This document shows, piece by piece, positions 4,631-7,729 of a stretch of 7,729 bases of DNA. The position numbers and the translations under genes are program-made. The notes below the pieces were generated by a model. It was not told where the DNA came from. It did not search any database and saw nothing but the letters and a program-made list of their open reading frames with translations. This stretch comes from Clostridia bacterium (GTDB lineage: Bacteria; Bacillota; Clostridia; Oscillospirales; Acutalibacteraceae), in assembly GCA_017442445.1 (NCBI GenBank), contig JAFRZS010000239.1, positions 1 to 7,729 on the forward strand, given 5' to 3'. The stretch's first letter is position 1. Each line of letters begins with the position of its first letter.

Positions 4631-7174
4631 ATGGAATGGTACGAAATGTCAGGAGAAAGGGTAGTGGAAAAACTAAATTCCGACAAACACAGAGGGTTGA
4701 CTGAAGCTTACTGCAGGACAGTTTCTGCACAAGGGAAAAACATAATTGAAGATAAAAAGAAGAAAAGTATTTTTCGGAAATTTTTTGAACAGTTTTCCGA
4801 TTTCATGGTGATAATTTTACTTATAGCGGCGGCGATATCTTTTGTGACGGCGCTTATTGAAAAAAACGGAGAATATCTTGATCCGATAATAATTTTAGGA
4901 ATAGTAATTCTTAATGCGGTCATGGGTGTTGTGCAGGAGGGAAGAGCTGAAAAAGCTATTGCTTCACTAAAAAAAATGACGGCTCCTAAGGCTACGGTTA
5001 TACGCGACGGAACGGAAAAGAAAATTGATGCTCAGGATGTTGTAGTCGGAGATATAATTCTGATTTCTGCGGGGGATATGATACCGGCAGATGCAAGACT
5101 GATTGAGTCGGTAGGCTTGAAAACTTCTGAAAGTGCATTGACGGGAGAAAGCTTACCTGTCAGCAAAAATGCAGAAATTATTGTGAATAAAAATGCTGCG
5201 GTTGGCGACAGAAAAAATATGATTTTTTCATCAACGGTAGTTGTTGAAGGTTCGGCAAAAGCGGTGGTGACTTCAATCGGAATGAATACTCAGGTCGGAT
5301 CAATTGCGGGACTTCTTGAATCACAGGAAACACCGATGACACCCTTGCAGATTCGTCTTGAAAAAGTCGGCAAAATTTTAGGACTTGTGTGTCTTGCGAT
5401 TTGTGTGATTATTTTTATTATGGGAGTACTGAGGTCACAGGGACTTCTTACATCTTTTATGTTGGCGGTATCTCTCGCGGTTGCGGCAATACCCGAAGGA
5501 TTACCCGCAGTTGTGACGGTTGTTTTGTCTTTGGGAGTTCAGCGAATGGCAAAGCACAATGCAATCATCAGACGACTTCCTGCAGTTGAAACTTTAGGTG
5601 CGGCAACGGTTATTTGTTCAGACAAAACAGGAACGCTGACGGAAAACAAAATGACGGTTACAAAAGTTTTTCCACAGAAAGATAAAGAAAAAATAATAAA
5701 ATATGCCGCATTGTGTACAAACTCAAAAGTTGTAAAAACAAAAGGTAAAATCAAAGTACAGGGTGAGCCGACGGAAAATGCAATAGTGGAAGCTTTGTAC
5801 GAATTTTCCGGCGATAAAAATGAGCTTGAAAAAACATATCCGAGAGTAAAAGAATTTCCGTTTGATTCCACACGAAAAATGATGACAACAATCCATAAAA
5901 TTTCCGACGGATTTTTAAGCGTTACAAAGGGTGCTCCCGATGTTCTGATAAGGCGTTGTAATATGTCGGAAAGTGAGAAGAATTCTGCACTCAGAGAAAA
6001 TGAAAAAATGGCAAAAGAAGCTTTGAGAGTTTTGGCGGTAGCCGTGAAAAAAGTTTCATCACCTGATGAAAGTGTTGAGGAAAATCTCAATTTTTGCGGA
6101 CTCATCGGTATGCTTGACCCTCCGAGAAAAGAAGCGATAAAAGCGGTAACACTTTGTCGCGAAGCAGGGATAAAACCTGTAATGATAACAGGCGACCATG
6201 CACTTACGGCGAAAGCAATTGGCGATCAGATGAAAATTTATTCTCCGGGCGACACTGTTGTGACAGGTGAAGAATTAGACAGAATGACAGATGCAGAGCT
6301 TATAAAAAAAGCACCGTCCTGCTCCGTATTTGCAAGAGTTTCGCCTGAGCACAAGGTCAGAGTTGTAAGGGCATATCAAAGCCTTGAGGAAGTTGTTGCC
6401 ATGACGGGTGACGGTGTAAACGATGCACCTGCACTCAAAGCGGCAGATATCGGTTGTGCTATGGGCAAAGGCGGTACTGATGTTGCAAAAAATGCCGCAG
6501 ATATGGTGCTGACCGACGACAATTTTGCAACCATTGTCAATGCCGTAAAAGAGGGCAGAGGGATTTATGATAATATAAAAAAAGCGATACACTTTTTGTT
6601 AAGCAGTAATATCGGAGAAATACTTGTTATCTTTCTTGCATCTTTGTTTTCGTTACCGACACCTGTGTTGCCCATTCAGCTTCTGTGGATAAATCTTGTT
6701 ACCGATTCTCTGCCGGCTATGGCATTGGGAGTAGAGAAAAACGATGCGGAAATAATGAAAAGAAAACCTTTGAAAAAATCACAGGGTTTGTTTTCGGGAG
6801 GATTGTCAATTGACATAGCTTTAGAGGGAATTATGCTGGGCGCACTTGTGCTTTTAAGCTTTGTTATCGGATTGAAATATTCCTTGCCTGTCGCAAGAAC
6901 AATGGCGTTTTGTTCCATGAGTTTAGGTGAGCTGTTGCACGCTTTTAATCTGAGGGGTGAAAAAAGTTTATTTAAAATCGGATTTTTCTCAAACATTAAA
7001 TTTGTATTTGCAATTTTTATCTGTGCATTACTTCAGATATTTACCGTGACAGTTCCGTTTTTATCACAGATTTTTGATACGGTTATGTTGAATGCACAAC
7101 AATGGTTAATAACAGCTTTGTTGTCGGTTGCACCGATAATTATCTGTGAATTTGTAAAAATCTTCAGGAAATAG
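4631..7174 (+). CDS. P2-type calcium-translocating ATPase (PacL/YloB/SERCA-like)
   Basis: An 847-residue cation pump of the inner membrane that most likely exports Ca2+ at the expense of ATP. All P-type domains are present in order: an N-terminal cation-ATPase segment; TM1-2 (about 58-76, 85-101); actuator domain with TGES (171-174); TM3-4 with PEGLP (288-292); the phosphorylated Asp in DKTGTLT (D331); nucleotide domain with KGAPD (433-437); hinge TGDH (520-523) and TGDGVND (592-598); and six C-terminal helices. The ion-site residues of SERCA are kept: N660 and E663 in TM5 (SSNIGE), N688, T691 and D692 in TM6 (NLVTD), and a Glu in TM8 (E767), so both calcium sites appear intact. The start is ATG 4631, with GAGG (4619-4622) 8 bases upstream; the in-frame GTG at 4622 is part of that ribosome binding site. 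No promoter of quality lies between the preceding terminator and the gene. Mn2+ transport or Na+ export cannot be excluded. Confidence 0.95.
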   Translation: MEWYEMSGERVVEKLNSDKHRGLTEAYCRTVSAQGKNIIEDKKKKSIFRKFFEQFSDFMVIILLIAAAISFVTALIEKNGEYLDPIIILGIVILNAVMGVVQEGRAEKAIASLKKMTAPKATVIRDGTEKKIDAQDVVVGDIILISAGDMIPADARLIESVGLKTSESALTGESLPVSKNAEIIVNKNAAVGDRKNMIFSSTVVVEGSAKAVVTSIGMNTQVGSIAGLLESQETPMTPLQIRLEKVGKILGLVCLAICVIIFIMGVLRSQGLLTSFMLAVSLAVAAIPEGLPAVVTVVLSLGVQRMAKHNAIIRRLPAVETLGAATVICSDKTGTLTENKMTVTKVFPQKDKEKIIKYAALCTNSKVVKTKGKIKVQGEPTENAIVEALYEFSGDKNELEKTYPRVKEFPFDSTRKMMTTIHKISDGFLSVTKGAPDVLIRRCNMSESEKNSALRENEKMAKEALRVLAVAVKKVSSPDESVEENLNFCGLIGMLDPPRKEAIKAVTLCREAGIKPVMITGDHALTAKAIGDQMKIYSPGDTVVTGEELDRMTDAELIKKAPSCSVFARVSPEHKVRVVRAYQSLEEVVAMTGDGVNDAPALKAADIGCAMGKGGTDVAKNAADMVLTDDNFATIVNAVKEGRGIYDNIKKAIHFLLSSNIGEILVIFLASLFSLPTPVLPIQLLWINLVTDSLPAMALGVEKNDAEIMKRKPLKKSQGLFSGGLSIDIALEGIMLGALVLLSFVIGLKYSLPVARTMAFCSMSLGELLHAFNLRGEKSLFKIGFFSNIKFVFAIFICALLQIFTVTVPFLSQIFDTVMLNAQQWLITALLSVAPIIICEFVKIFRK

Positions 7175-7186
7175 TATAGCTACCAC

Positions 7187-7216
7187 TTGACGAAAAAGGG
7201 TCCGATAAAATATAAT
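7187..7216 (+). promoter_or_regulatory. Sigma-A-like promoter of the TtcA-like gene
   Basis: TTGACG (7187-7192, 5/6) and a perfect TATAAT (7211-7216) are 18 bp apart, beginning 13 bases after the ATPase stop codon. The predicted start near 7223 leaves a leader of only about 10 bases, so the GGTGG ribosome binding site would sit at the very 5' end of the message. No terminator is visible between the ATPase stop and this promoter. Confidence 0.7.
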
Positions 7217-7224
7217 ATTATCGG
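7202..7224. promoter_or_regulatory. 7-bp inverted repeat framing the -10 box, possible operator
   Basis: CCGATAA (7202-7208) and TTATCGG (7218-7224) are perfect reverse complements around a 9-bp centre that contains the TATAAT. A dimeric regulator bound here would block RNA polymerase directly. There is no following T run, so it is not a terminator. The match to any known operator is not established. Confidence 0.4.
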
Positions 7225-7232
7225 TGGTAAAA

Positions 7233-7729
7233 ATGCAGAAGCTTATGTCTTATGTGCGCTCGGCGTGTGAAAAATATAATATGATTGATGAGGGCGATAT
7301 GATAGCTGTCGGAGTTTCCGGCGGCAAGGATTCTATCGCTCTTTTGTATGCTTTAGCCGAGATGCGAAGATTTTATCCTAAGAAATACGATGTAAAAGCA
7401 ATAACACTTGACCCTTGCTTTTTCAATGAAGAGAGCGATTTTTCTTATATTGAGAAGCTCTGTGAAAAATTGAATGTAGAGTACATCGTAAAAAGAACAG
7501 AACTCTGGAAGGTTGTATTTGAGGACAGAAAAGAGTCAAATCCGTGCAGTCTTTGCGCGAGAATGAGAAGAGGAATTTTGCATGATACGGCAAAGGAAAA
7601 CGGTTGCAATAAACTTGCGCTCGGACATCACATGGACGATGCGGCGGAAACTTTTATGATGAATTTGTTTTCGGGCGGCACGATAGGTTGTTTTTCTCCC
7701 GTATCGTATTTATCAAGAAAAGATTTACA
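7233..7729 (+). CDS. TtcA-family PP-loop ATPase (tRNA 2-thiocytidine synthetase-like), N-terminal part
   Basis: The first 165 codons of a cytoplasmic N-type ATP pyrophosphatase related to TtcA, which thiolates cytidine 32 of tRNA by activating it as an adenylate. The PP-loop SGGKDS is at residues 29-34, preceded by the beta-strand AVGV. The family-specific NPCSLCARMRRG (103-114) holds two of the cysteines (C105, C108) that in TtcA bind a [4Fe-4S] cluster. LGHHMDDAAET (130-140) and the GGTIG loop (148-152) are also typical. The third cluster cysteine would lie beyond the right edge. The ATG is preceded by GGTGG (7223-7227), a weak but well-placed ribosome binding site. Firmicute members of the family are less studied than the enterobacterial enzyme, so the exact tRNA target is inferred; TilS is unlikely given the CxxC. 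The open frame continues off the end of the window. Confidence 0.9.
   Translation, partial: MQKLMSYVRSACEKYNMIDEGDMIAVGVSGGKDSIALLYALAEMRRFYPKKYDVKAITLDPCFFNEESDFSYIEKLCEKLNVEYIVKRTELWKVVFEDRKESNPCSLCARMRRGILHDTAKENGCNKLALGHHMDDAAETFMMNLFSGGTIGCFSPVSYLSRKDL

Noticed and set aside
5539..6105. 188-codon open frame on the minus strand inside the ATPase gene
   Set aside because: It lies wholly opposite conserved P-type ATPase sequence, with low-complexity Ser/Phe content and no recognisable domain.
7202..7224. Inverted repeat as terminator of the ATPase gene
   Set aside because: No T run follows the right arm, the loop contains a perfect -10 box, and the arms run into the next gene's ribosome binding site.
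1..7729. Phage defence, CRISPR, toxin-antitoxin or mobile-element system
   Set aside because: All long frames are assigned to housekeeping, transport or surface families; no spaced repeats, transposase, integrase or terminal inverted repeats are visible.

Overview
The window is an AT-rich stretch of a bacterial chromosome. Low GC content, GAGGTGA-type ribosome binding sites, the Thr-rich anchored surface protein and the aldolase and TtcA-like sequences all suggest an anaerobic Firmicute, probably Ruminococcus/Oscillospiraceae-like. That placement is inference from sequence character. I see no mobile element, CRISPR array, rRNA or tRNA, and no gene-free stretch longer than 226 bases.

Left part, minus strand: the 5' part of a sodium:neurotransmitter-symporter-family transporter (1-505, running off the left edge) lies downstream of a fusion of a flavin reductase domain with a short rubredoxin (576-1178). 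Each has its own sigma-A-like promoter. The 226-bp gap 1179-1404 is divergent: it holds the flavin reductase-rubredoxin promoter, an 8-bp inverted repeat on its -35 box, and a promoter for the rightward genes.

Right part, plus strand: a secreted, membrane-anchored Ig-like/Fn3 protein with a Thr-rich stalk (1405-2412, strong terminator); class II fructose-bisphosphate aldolase (2557-3492, strong promoter, highly expressed codon pattern, terminator); a family 2 glycosyltransferase (GTG start at 3556, terminator); a P2-type calcium-transporting ATPase (4631-7174); and the first 165 codons of a TtcA-like PP-loop ATPase (7233 to the right edge) with its own promoter, whose -10 box is framed by a 7-bp inverted repeat.

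The genes do not form an obvious single pathway. They cover central glycolysis, ion and solute transport, surface polysaccharide or protein display, redox/oxidative defence and tRNA thiolation. The layout is a row of mostly one-gene units separated by intrinsic terminators. The main unexplained structure is regulatory. The glycosyltransferase and the ATPase sit directly behind intrinsic terminators with little or no room for a promoter of their own, and dyads overlap two promoters. I do not see convincing evidence of a new multi-gene system.
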